DNA of 49,525 bases, from contig JBIQHF010000022.1 of assembly GCA_044508675.1 (NCBI GenBank), forward strand, positions 1-49,525. The letters run 5' to 3'. Origin of the DNA: Raineyella sp044508675. Its GTDB lineage: Bacteria > Actinomycetota > Actinomycetes > Propionibacteriales > Propionibacteriaceae. Positions 8,115 through 17,486 of the stretch are shown one piece after another. The notes under the pieces are model-generated. The model was not told where the DNA came from, did no database searches, and saw only the letters and a program-made list of their open reading frames with translations. The position numbers and the translations under genes are program-made. Numbering within the stretch: the first letter of the stretch is position 1; each line of letters starts with the position of its first letter.

Positions 8115-9011
8115 CTAGTCCAGGATCGCCCGCTGTTCCCAGGACTTGTCCAGCCGGGTCAGCACCACCACGCCGGTGATCGCCAGCGCCGCGAACAGCA
8201 CCATCAGCGCGCCCGCCCCGGGCGTCAGCAGGCGCCCCTCGCCGAGCACGGCGATGCCGTACGCCACCGCGATCACCGGGCTGGTGATGGTCGTCGCGCC
8301 GACGACGACCTCGCTCGGTCCGGTGGCCAGGCCCTGCTGCACCATCCAGCCGGCGGTGATGCTGCCGATGACCAGGGCCAGCAGGATCGCCCACAGCAGC
8401 GGGGTGTGGCGCCAGTCGACCTCCCGGATGTAGTCGACCACCGACTTCACCAGTGCCGCCTCCAGCCCGTAGAGCATCGCGCCGCCGGAGGACCACAGCA
8501 GGCACCGCCAGTGCTGGGGGCCGCGGGCACCGAGCGTGCCGAAGGCCAGGGTGAGCAGGTACACCGCGACGGCCCCGGCGATCACGCGCGGGGCGGACAG
8601 GTCGGACTGGGGGACCGCGTACAGGGCGCTGACCGTGGTGAACGCGGCCGTGCTGAGCACGGTCAGGGCGACGGCCAGCCCGACCCGGCGACGGATCCGT
8701 TGGCGGTGCTGCCGGGCCATGATGATGATCGACCAGGGGAAGGCCAGCAGGCCGAGGGGCTGCACCACGGTCACCGGTGCCATGGTCAGCGCGGTGACCT
8801 GGAGGACCGCGGAGGTCCCCAGCAGCCCCATCCCGACCAGCCACCGCGGCGACCGGACCGTCTGCAGCAGGGCCCGGAACCCGAGCGGGCGGTGCTCGGC
8901 GTTGCGGCGCACCCGGCGGCGCACCGCCCGGTGCTGGAACGACGCCGATTGGGCGTAGCAGAACGAACCCACGATGACGAGCATGATCGCGAGGGGAATG
9001 TTCTGGGTCAC
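8115..9011 (-). CDS. DMT-family (EamA-like) transporter
   Basis: The 298-aa protein has nine or ten hydrophobic segments in two halves, as in drug/metabolite transporters. Segments such as VGMGLLGTSAVLQVTALTMA, LGLLAFPWSIIIMA and PVIAVAYGIAVLGEG are typical of the actinobacterial branch. A basic stretch (RRRVRRNAEHRP) follows the first helix. The GTG at 9011 is chosen because an AAGG box lies 8 nt upstream and the first helix follows at once; the longer frame adds an Arg/Pro-rich head without family-like sequence. The substrate is unknown. It is convergent with the glycosyltransferase gene (22-nt gap). Confidence 0.85.
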   Translation of the reverse strand: MTQNIPLAIMLVIVGSFCYAQSASFQHRAVRRRVRRNAEHRPLGFRALLQTVRSPRWLVGMGLLGTSAVLQVTALTMAPVTVVQPLGLLAFPWSIIIMARQHRQRIRRRVGLAVALTVLSTAAFTTVSALYAVPQSDLSAPRVIAGAVAVYLLTLAFGTLGARGPQHWRCLLWSSGGAMLYGLEAALVKSVVDYIREVDWRHTPLLWAILLALVIGSITAGWMVQQGLATGPSEVVVGATTITSPVIAVAYGIAVLGEGRLLTPGAGALMVLFAALAITGVVVLTRLDKSWEQRAILD

Positions 9012-9154
9012 GGCGAGCCTTCGGGAGCCTGGAGCTGGTGGAACCAACGTACGGCCTCGCCGGCCAGAAGGTGCCGAGGATCCGGCTGGTGGGGCGAAAC
9101 CCGGGGTCGCTAGGGGGATCAACCCCAGCGCCCCCCGCCCCTCGGGCCGGGGAA

Positions 9155-10840
<1,686 letters not shown>

Positions 10841-10962
10841 GGAGATCCTGTGAGGTGGCGTGGGATCCCGCCGGGCTGGGCCTCGGGCGCGGGACGGTCT
10901 CGGATCTCAGGAAAGCACGGGCCCACTGTACCCGCTGCAGCCAAGAGGGTGCCGTGGGCCGG

Positions 10963-11613
10963 TCAGGTGCCGGACCAGTCGGCCTTGGCGCCGGTGCTGC
11001 GCAGCTCGTCGAGCGCGGCACGGACCACCGGGTGCTTCGACAGGGGTTCGACCAGGACGATGTCGCCCATCCGGGGGGCGGACTGGCGCTGGTAGACATC
11101 CAGGTAGCCGGTCATCGCCGCCGTCAGGAAGGCCGTGGAGCACGGCTCCCAGCCGTGGGCGGCCAGCCGCGGCAGCCACCCCTCGCGCAGCACGTCCCAT
11201 TCCTGCTGCTTGGTGTCCAGGCAGTCGGCCAGGAACCCGACAGTGTCGACCCGCAGCCCCTCGCGGACGATGGCGGCCGGCAGGGCGATGATCGGCTGCT
11301 CGCGGTCCCACTCGACGATTCGGCCGGCGTCGGTGAACTCGAGTTGCCCGCACCACTGGCCGATCTCGTGGCGCGGCTCGACCAGGACGTCGGCGACCAG
11401 CGTGTCCGGGGATCGGGCCGCCAGGACCTGGTCGAGCAGGTCGAGGTCGGTCGTACCGTCGGGGAAGACCCCTCGTGGGAGCTGGCGGGGCGTGAGCCGG
11501 CCGCGGAGGGCGGCGAGGCCGCCGAGGTCGGTGGCCTGCTCGGCGAAGCCGGTGAGCTCGCGCGACCACAGGTGGGATTCGGCCACGGTGCCGGTCCAGG
11601 TGAACTCGATCAT
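10963..11613 (-). CDS. Hypothetical protein, 216 aa
   Basis: I do not recognise this family. The ATG at 11613 has a strong GAGGAGG ribosome-binding site 6 nt upstream, so the start is well supported. The protein is soluble-looking, acidic and Trp-rich (FTWTGTVAESHLWSREL; QEWDVLREGWLPRL; HGWEPCSTAFLTAAM). It has no signal peptide and no obvious catalytic motif. It lies 122 nt upstream of the ABC-F gene on the same strand and is divergent from the MFS gene, sharing a 132-nt intergenic region with a CRP-like palindrome. Confidence 0.7.
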   Translation of the reverse strand: MIEFTWTGTVAESHLWSRELTGFAEQATDLGGLAALRGRLTPRQLPRGVFPDGTTDLDLLDQVLAARSPDTLVADVLVEPRHEIGQWCGQLEFTDAGRIVEWDREQPIIALPAAIVREGLRVDTVGFLADCLDTKQQEWDVLREGWLPRLAAHGWEPCSTAFLTAAMTGYLDVYQRQSAPRMGDIVLVEPLSKHPVVRAALDELRSTGAKADWSGT

Positions 11614-11691
11614 CGAAACCTCCTCATCGCTACCAGTGTGCCGATCGGGGGGAGGCGCCGCCAGCCGGGAGAGGCCTACACTGGATTGGTT

Positions 11692-11707
11692 TGTGAGCCC
11701 GGTCACC
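11692..11707. promoter_or_regulatory. CRP/GlxR-like palindrome (TGTGA-N6-TCACC)
   Basis: TGTGAGCCCGGTCACC matches the CRP-family consensus TGTGA-N6-TCACA at nine of ten defined positions, but lacks the central TA that actinobacterial GlxR prefers. It lies in the divergent region between the 216-aa hypothetical gene and the MFS gene, 38 nt before the MFS start, just after a possible -10 box (TACACT, 11677-11682). Binding is inference. Confidence 0.35.
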
Positions 11708-11745
11708 CCTATGATCGCAGACCTGACCAACCGCCAGAGGATCCG

Positions 11746-13134
11746 ATGACCACCGAAGCGGCATCGCGTCGGGCCTTCGCCCGCCTGCTCGTCAACACGT
11801 TCGTGGCGAACCTGACCACCAGCTTCCTGTGGTTCGCCGTGACCTTCTACATCTACCTGGCGACCCGCTCGGTCCTGGCGACCGCGATCATGGGTGGCTC
11901 GTACCTGCTCCTGATGGCCCTGATGGGCGTGCCCTTCGGCATGCTGGTCGACCGCCGGCGGAAGAAGACCGTCATGGTCGGGGCCCAGGTGGTGACGGTG
12001 GTCGCGTTCGTGGTGGCATGGCTGGTCTTCCTGCTCGCCCCCCGGGAGCAGCTACTGACCGTCGGCTCGCTGCACTTCTGGCTGTTCTTCAGTTGCGTGC
12101 TGCTCGGCGGCGTCGTCGAGAGCGCCCGGACGATCGCCCTGTCGACCACCGTGACGCTGCTCGTCGCGCCGGACGACCGGGCCAGGGCCAACGGCCGGGT
12201 CGGCATCGTCAACGGCCTCAGCTTCACCCTCACCTCGGTGTTCAGCGGCCTGGCCGTCGGCCAACTCGGCATCAGCTGGACCCTGGTCATCGCCGTCGCC
12301 CTGTCGGTGCTGTCCCTGCTGCACCTGCTGACCATCCGGATCCCGGAGCAGCGGGTGGCGCCTGCCGAGGGCGTGCCGCAGCCGGTGGACTTCGGGGCCT
12401 CCTGGCGGGCGATCATCGCTGTACCGGGCCTGGTTGCGCTGATCGCCTTCACCACGTTCAACAACCTCCTCGGCGGCGTCTACATGTCGCTGCTCGACCC
12501 GTACGGCCTGTCCCTGCTGTCGGTCGAGGCCTGGGGCCTCCTGTGGGGCGTGGCGAGTTTCGGGTTCCTGCTCGGCGGCGGTGTCGTCGCCGCCAAGGGC
12601 CTGGGGCCCCGGCCGCTGCAACTGCTGCTGCTGGCCAACCTGGCCATGTACGTGGTCGGGCTGTTCTTCACCATCCGTGAGAGCGTCGTGCTGCTGGCCG
12701 CCGGCCTGCTGGCGTACATGATCCTGATCCCGGTCGTGGAGGCGGCCGAGCAGACCGTGCTGCAGCGGGTGGTGCCGTACGACAAGCAGGGGCGGGTCTT
12801 CGGCTTCGCGCAGGCCGTCGAGGTGGCCGCGGCGCCGGTCACCGCGTTCCTGATCGGTCCGATCGCCGAGTTCGGCCTGATCCCGTACATGGAGCACGGC
12901 CGCGGGCAGCAGGACCTCGGTTGGCTGCTCGGCGACGGTGACGCCCGCGGCATCGCCCTGGTCTTCATCACGGTCGCGGTGCTCGGCACCGTGATGACGG
13001 TGCTGGCGCTGGTGTCCCCGCCCTACCGGCTGCTCGCCCGGACGTATGCGGAGGCCCCGCCGCCTCCGACCGGTGGGGCGATTGCGCCTCCGGAGCCGGG
13101 CCCTCCGGCGGCTGAGGGCGGCTTCAGCCGTTGA
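11746..13134 (+). CDS. MFS transporter
   Basis: The 462-aa protein has about twelve hydrophobic segments. Typical MFS pieces include the helix 2-3 loop GVPFGMLVDRRRKKTVM, the first-half segment NGRVGIVNGLSFTLTSVFSG and a second half with LLGGGVVAAKGLG. It resembles the MFS_3/enterobactin-exporter-like group more than sugar symporters. The substrate is unknown and export is the usual role. The ATG at 11746 has AGAGGA 5 nt upstream. The C-terminal tail is cytoplasmic-looking and rich in Pro and Gly. The last 11 bases overlap the end of the convergent DinB gene. Confidence 0.85.
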   Translation: MTTEAASRRAFARLLVNTFVANLTTSFLWFAVTFYIYLATRSVLATAIMGGSYLLLMALMGVPFGMLVDRRRKKTVMVGAQVVTVVAFVVAWLVFLLAPREQLLTVGSLHFWLFFSCVLLGGVVESARTIALSTTVTLLVAPDDRARANGRVGIVNGLSFTLTSVFSGLAVGQLGISWTLVIAVALSVLSLLHLLTIRIPEQRVAPAEGVPQPVDFGASWRAIIAVPGLVALIAFTTFNNLLGGVYMSLLDPYGLSLLSVEAWGLLWGVASFGFLLGGGVVAAKGLGPRPLQLLLLANLAMYVVGLFFTIRESVVLLAAGLLAYMILIPVVEAAEQTVLQRVVPYDKQGRVFGFAQAVEVAAAPVTAFLIGPIAEFGLIPYMEHGRGQQDLGWLLGDGDARGIALVFITVAVLGTVMTVLALVSPPYRLLARTYAEAPPPPTGGAIAPPEPGPPAAEGGFSR

Positions 13135-13669
13135 CGTCGGCCAGGTGGTGCTCCACCTCGTGGAGCCAGTAGTCGGCCAGGCCGGCGATGGTGAACAGCT
13201 TGCCGTCCCCACGCAGGCCGGTGCGGTTCCAGGCGCCCTCGGGTAGTCCGTCGAACAACTCGGCGGCCCGATTGGCCACGATGGCCTGGTCGGCGGCCAC
13301 CGACCGGGGATCCCGCGCGTTGTAGTCCCCCTCCACCGCGGCCTGCTCCCCGTCCCAGTCCCGGAAGGTCGGGCGGTCCTGCGAGCGCATCTGCTCCACC
13401 CGCACGGTGAACACCCGGCTCAGGTCGAGGACGTGGCCGGCGTACTCCAGGGCGGACCAGACGTCCGGTTCGGGACGGATCGCCACGTCGGGACGGGCCA
13501 GAACCTCCTGCCACCGGGGGACCGAGGCCCGCAGGCGGGCCGCGATCGTGGCGTGCGGCTGGCCGGGCCGGAACCCGCACTGCGGGCAGGGCTCGGTGAC
13601 GACGAACGTCCAGTCGCGGGTGTCGGGACGGGCCGGGGTGCTGTGCGGGGGCTGGTGAACGGTTTCCAC
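13124..13669 (-). CDS. DinB-family protein
   Basis: This 181-aa protein belongs to the DinB/YfiT four-helix-bundle superfamily, whose members bind a divalent metal through three histidines and include mycothiol-dependent enzymes. Seen here are an N-terminal PCPQCGF motif, EYAGHVLDLSRVF with the first His, and the C-terminal DYWLHEVEHHLADV with the others. Similarity to the family starts at about DTRDWTFV. The GTG at 13669 is preferred. A GTG at 13717, only 2 nt after the stop of the upstream DUF1345 gene, would add 16 residues and couple the two genes; neither has a good ribosome-binding site. The role is unknown. Confidence 0.75.
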   Translation of the reverse strand: METVHQPPHSTPARPDTRDWTFVVTEPCPQCGFRPGQPHATIAARLRASVPRWQEVLARPDVAIRPEPDVWSALEYAGHVLDLSRVFTVRVEQMRSQDRPTFRDWDGEQAAVEGDYNARDPRSVAADQAIVANRAAELFDGLPEGAWNRTGLRGDGKLFTIAGLADYWLHEVEHHLADVNG

Positions 13670-13719
13670 GGAACCATCGTAGGTATCGGTGGTGGGCCCG
13701 GCCAGAGCCGAGACCACTC

Positions 13720-14364
13720 TCAGCCGGCCAGGCCGGAGGCGACCTCGATCACCAGGTTGACCGTGCTGGCCACCACGACCACGCCGAGCAGGTAGCTCAG
13801 GAACATGTGGCGCAGCACGCTGCGGCGCAGCGTACGTCCGGTGATCGAGGTGTCACCGACCGAGTAGGACATGCCGACCGTGAAGCTGAGGTAGGCGAAG
13901 TCCCGGTAGTCGGGATCGTGGTCCTGGTTGAAGTCGACGCCCTCGCCGGACTCGTAGTACAGCTCGGCATAGCGCACCAGGAACACCATGTTGATCAGGA
14001 CCCAGGAGGCGGCGACCCCCAGCACGCCCAGACCGGTCTCGGTCAGCGTGGCGGCGTCCTCCCGCGCACTGGCCGACAGCATCACCCCGACCCCGGCCAG
14101 GCTGGCCAGCGAGGCCAGGATCATGATCGCGCCGGTCGTACGACGGCCGGGGTCCTCCTCGGTGGCGTGGTCGCGGGTCTGTGCCGCGTCGAACCGGCCG
14201 ATGATCGCCCAGGTCCAGCCGCAGAAGAGGGCAGCGGTGACGATCCAGCCGGTGATCGCCGCGACCTGGACCAGCATCACCGCGAACAGCACCGCGGACG
14301 TCGCCCCGCCGGCCAGTACGCTGATCACCAAGCGGAACAGCCCCCGCCGATGCAGTGGACTCAT
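13720..14364 (-). CDS. DUF1345 membrane protein
   Basis: This 214-aa membrane protein has about five hydrophobic helices. The DUF1345 signature YRDFAYLSFTVGMSYSVGDT lies near residue 165, followed by ITGRTLRRSVLRHMFLSYL and a last helix. The motif resembles the pore region of small ion channels, but no function is established for the family. The ATG at 14364 is chosen because an AGGAG box lies 9 nt upstream; the frame is open to 14415 but that stretch does not look like protein. It is divergent from the DUF808 gene and shares a 90-nt intergenic region with it. Confidence 0.85.
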   Translation of the reverse strand: MSPLHRRGLFRLVISVLAGGATSAVLFAVMLVQVAAITGWIVTAALFCGWTWAIIGRFDAAQTRDHATEEDPGRRTTGAIMILASLASLAGVGVMLSASAREDAATLTETGLGVLGVAASWVLINMVFLVRYAELYYESGEGVDFNQDHDPDYRDFAYLSFTVGMSYSVGDTSITGRTLRRSVLRHMFLSYLLGVVVVASTVNLVIEVASGLAG

Positions 14365-14454
14365 CGCCGAGGACTCCTGTCTCGTCACGCCTGCGGTGTG
14401 CTCTGCTACCTTCACCTACGCACTTCCCCGCATCCTGCCCCAGGAGGTACCCGA

Positions 14455-15402
14455 ATGGCCGGTGGACTCGCCGCACTGCTGGACGACGTCGCCCTGATCG
14501 CGAAGACGGCCAGCGCCACCAGCACCAAGGCCGTCAGCCTGGTGGTGGACGACGCGGCCGTGACACCGCAGTACGTGGAGGGCCTCTCCCCGAGGCGTGA
14601 ACTGCCGATCATCGCGGCGATCGCCCGGGGCTCCCTGGTCAACAAGGCCATCCTCATCGTCGTCCTGATGGTCCTGGACCACTTCCTGCCGGTGGTCCTC
14701 ACCCCGCTGCTGATGATCGGCGGTCTCTACCTGTCCTTCGAAGGGGCGGAGAAGATCATCGAGGCCATCCGCGGCCACGAGGAGGAGGACGTACGGCCAG
14801 TGGCGGTGCTCAGCGCCGACCACGAGCGGACGATGGTCAAGGGTGCGATCACCACCGATTTCATCCTGTCGGCCGAGATCATGGTGCTCTCCCTGAACAC
14901 CGTCAACGCCTCCCAGAGCGGCGAGCTGGGCCTGGCGATGAAGACCGCCGTGCTCGTCGCGGTCGCCCTCCTGATCACCGCGCTGGTGTACGGCGTCGTC
15001 GCGCTGCTGGTGAAGATGGACGACATCGGCCTGGCCCTGCAGGGGAGGGGCTCCGGGGCCCAGCAGCGCCTCGGGCGGCTGCTTGTGGCGGCCATGCCCA
15101 AGGTGATGAGCGTGCTGTCCACCGTCGGGATGATCGCGATGCTGTGGGTCGGCGGCCACATCCTGCTCAGCGGTGCCGACACGCTCGGTTGGCATGCCCC
15201 GTACGGGCTGCTGCACACCCTCACCGAGCCGCTGCACGCGGTGCCGGGGGCCGGTGGCTTCCTGGCCTGGCTGGTCGACACGCTCGGCTCGGCGATCGTC
15301 GGCCTGGTCGTCGGTGCGGTCCTGGCCGGCATCGTCCACCTGCTGCCGTTGAAGCGCCACGACGTGCACCAGCCCGAGCCGGAGGCCTCCCCGGGCTCCT
15401 GA
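14455..15402 (+). CDS. DUF808 family inner-membrane protein (YedI-like)
   Basis: The 315-aa protein matches the DUF808/YedI family: MAGGLAALLDDVALIAKTA at the N-terminus, AVTPQYVEGLSPRRELPII, LYLSFEGAEKIIEAI and GAITTDFILSAEIMVLSL. About seven hydrophobic segments are visible. The family is widespread and uncharacterised. A strong AGGAGG at 14442-14447, 7 nt before the ATG, fixes the start. The C-terminal half ends with LLPLKRHDVH and an acidic tail. No functional partner is evident nearby. Confidence 0.9.
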   Translation: MAGGLAALLDDVALIAKTASATSTKAVSLVVDDAAVTPQYVEGLSPRRELPIIAAIARGSLVNKAILIVVLMVLDHFLPVVLTPLLMIGGLYLSFEGAEKIIEAIRGHEEEDVRPVAVLSADHERTMVKGAITTDFILSAEIMVLSLNTVNASQSGELGLAMKTAVLVAVALLITALVYGVVALLVKMDDIGLALQGRGSGAQQRLGRLLVAAMPKVMSVLSTVGMIAMLWVGGHILLSGADTLGWHAPYGLLHTLTEPLHAVPGAGGFLAWLVDTLGSAIVGLVVGAVLAGIVHLLPLKRHDVHQPEPEASPGS

Positions 15403-15453
15403 TCCGGGCGGACACCGGCCCCGCCGGGTGGGACAACTCGTACAGTGGCGCCC

Positions 15454-17409
15454 ATGACCGGCCCCGAACCGTTGCACCTGCCGTCCCCCGAGCACACCGC
15501 CGACTGGCTGGCCGAGCGCCGCACCCGCCGGCTGGAGGATGTCGAGCGCCTGGTGGCCGACCTCAAGGACGCGCCGGCCGGCGATCCACCGCAGACCGGT
15601 CCGCTGGTGGCACTACGGCGTTGGAACGACATCACGCTGGCCCTGGGCGACCTGTCGGCCGTCGGCTCGGTGTACGCGCAGGTCCATCCCGACGAGGCGG
15701 TCCGTACGCTCGCCGACCAGGTGGTGCAGCAGGCCAGCCGGGTGTCCACCGAGTTGTCGCAGGACCCGGACCTGTACGCGGTGTTCGCCGCGCTCGACCC
15801 GGCCGGACTGTCCGATCCGGTCGCCCGCCGGCTGCTTGAGCGGGTGCTGCGCGACTTCCGCCGCTCCGGCGTGGACCGCGACCCGGCCACCAGGGCCCGG
15901 CTCCGCGAGCTCGACAGCCGCCAGGTCGAGCTGGGCCAGCAGCTGAGCCGTACCATCCGGGCCGACGTACGGTCGATCCGGGTGGCGCCGGAGCGGCTCG
16001 CCGGACTGCCCGAGGACTGGATCGCCGCCCATCGGGCCGACCCGGACGGCCTGGTCACCGTGACCACGGACTACCCCGACGCCGTGCCCTTCTTCACTTT
16101 CGCCCACGACGCCGACGCGCGCCGGGCCCTGCGGGTCGAGTTCCTCAACCGGGGCTGGCCCGACAACGACCCGGTGCTGCAGGAGCTGTTCGCGGCCCGT
16201 CGGGAGGTCGCCGCCCTGCTCGGCTACGCCGACTGGCCCACCTACGCCTCCGAGGTGATGATGATCGGCACCGGTGAGGCCATCCCGGCCTTCGTCGACC
16301 GGATCGCCGAGCTCGCCCTCGAGCCCGGCCGGCGCGACCACGCCGTGCTGCTGGCCCGGCTGCGCCGCGACGACCCCGGGGCGACCGCCATCGATGCCTC
16401 CGCCTCCGCCTACTACGCCGAGCTGGTCCGCCGCGAGCAGTACGACGTGGACGCCCAGCAGGTCCGGCGCTACTTCGACTTCGGCAAGGTCCGTCAGGGC
16501 CTGCTCGACGTCACCGGGCGGCTCTTCGGGCTGGTGTACGTGCCGGTCGAGGCGGCCGAGGCGTCGGTCTGGCACCCGGACGTGGTGACGTACGACGTGC
16601 TGCGTGATGCCGGCGTCGGGGCGGGGGAGCGGATCGGCCGGATCCACCTCGACCTGCACCCGCGCGAAGGCAAGTACAAGCACGCCGCCCAGTTCACCCT
16701 CGCCAAGGGCGTCCGCGGCCGCCGGCTGCCCGAAGGCGTGCTGGTCTGCAACTTCCCCCGTGGCCTGATGCAGCACGACGACGTCGTGACGCTGTTCCAC
16801 GAGTTCGGCCACCTGGTGCACCACGTGCTCGGCGGGGACGCCGAGTGGGTCCGGTTCTCCGGGACCGCCACCGAATGGGACTTCGTCGAGGCGCCCAGCC
16901 AACTGCTGGAGGAGTGGGCCTGGGACCCGGCGGTGCTGGCGACGTTCGCGACCGACGAGCACGGGGAGCCGATCCCGGCCGACCTGGTCGAGCGGATGCG
17001 CCGGGCCGAAGACTTCGGCAAGGGCTACCACGCCCGGACGCAGATGTTCTACGCCGCCCTGGCGTACGACCTGCACGCGGCCGAGCACGCCGACCTGACC
17101 GCACGGGTCCGGGAGCTGCAGGGACGCTACTCGCTGCTGCCGTACATCGAGGGCACCCACTTCCACTGCAGCTTCGGCCACCTCGACGGCTACTCCAGCG
17201 GGTACTACACGTACGCCTGGTCGCAGGTGATCGCCAAGGACCTGTTCTCCGCCTTCGACCCCGCCGACCTGTTCGAGCCGACGGTCGCCGCCCGCTACCG
17301 GGACACGATCCTGGCCCGCGGCGGGGAGCGGGACGCCGCGGACCTGGTCGAGGAGTTCCTCGGTCGCCCGTCGACCTTCGACGCGTACGCCGCCTGGCTG
17401 GCGCGGTAG
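15454..17409 (+). CDS. M3-family metallopeptidase (oligopeptidase)
   Basis: This 651-aa cytoplasmic zinc oligopeptidase has the M3 (thimet oligopeptidase / Dcp) fold. The zinc site is H449-E450-FG-H453, and the third ligand lies in the conserved DFVEAPSQLLEEW block about 25 residues later. Also typical are GRIHLDLHPREGKYKHAAQF before the site and FGHLDGYSSGYYTYAWSQVIAKDLF after it, with the Tyr residues that stabilise the transition state. Such enzymes cut peptides shorter than about 20 residues. The ATG at 15454 is taken; a GTG at 15445 is in frame. No signal peptide is seen and the length is normal for the family. Confidence 0.93.
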   Translation: MTGPEPLHLPSPEHTADWLAERRTRRLEDVERLVADLKDAPAGDPPQTGPLVALRRWNDITLALGDLSAVGSVYAQVHPDEAVRTLADQVVQQASRVSTELSQDPDLYAVFAALDPAGLSDPVARRLLERVLRDFRRSGVDRDPATRARLRELDSRQVELGQQLSRTIRADVRSIRVAPERLAGLPEDWIAAHRADPDGLVTVTTDYPDAVPFFTFAHDADARRALRVEFLNRGWPDNDPVLQELFAARREVAALLGYADWPTYASEVMMIGTGEAIPAFVDRIAELALEPGRRDHAVLLARLRRDDPGATAIDASASAYYAELVRREQYDVDAQQVRRYFDFGKVRQGLLDVTGRLFGLVYVPVEAAEASVWHPDVVTYDVLRDAGVGAGERIGRIHLDLHPREGKYKHAAQFTLAKGVRGRRLPEGVLVCNFPRGLMQHDDVVTLFHEFGHLVHHVLGGDAEWVRFSGTATEWDFVEAPSQLLEEWAWDPAVLATFATDEHGEPIPADLVERMRRAEDFGKGYHARTQMFYAALAYDLHAAEHADLTARVRELQGRYSLLPYIEGTHFHCSFGHLDGYSSGYYTYAWSQVIAKDLFSAFDPADLFEPTVAARYRDTILARGGERDAADLVEEFLGRPSTFDAYAAWLAR

Positions 17410-17444
17410 CGGGCCGCCCGGGGCCCGTCCCGGGCCCACGTCGC

Positions 17445-17465
17445 AGGCGAAGGCCCAGAACAGGT
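17445..17465. repeat. 21-bp exact match to the copA 3' region (P-type ATPase motif scrap)
   Basis: This 21-base stretch in the 77-nt gap between the M3 peptidase and the antiporter gene is identical to 20029-20049, inside copA on the same strand. There it encodes part of the NLFWAFAYN motif near the ATPase C-terminus. On the minus strand the gap copy reads HLFWAFACDVGPG. It looks like a fragment of a second heavy-metal ATPase gene or a duplicated scrap. Confidence 0.55.
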
Positions 17466-17486
17466 GGCCCTTGCCATGCCCCGTGG

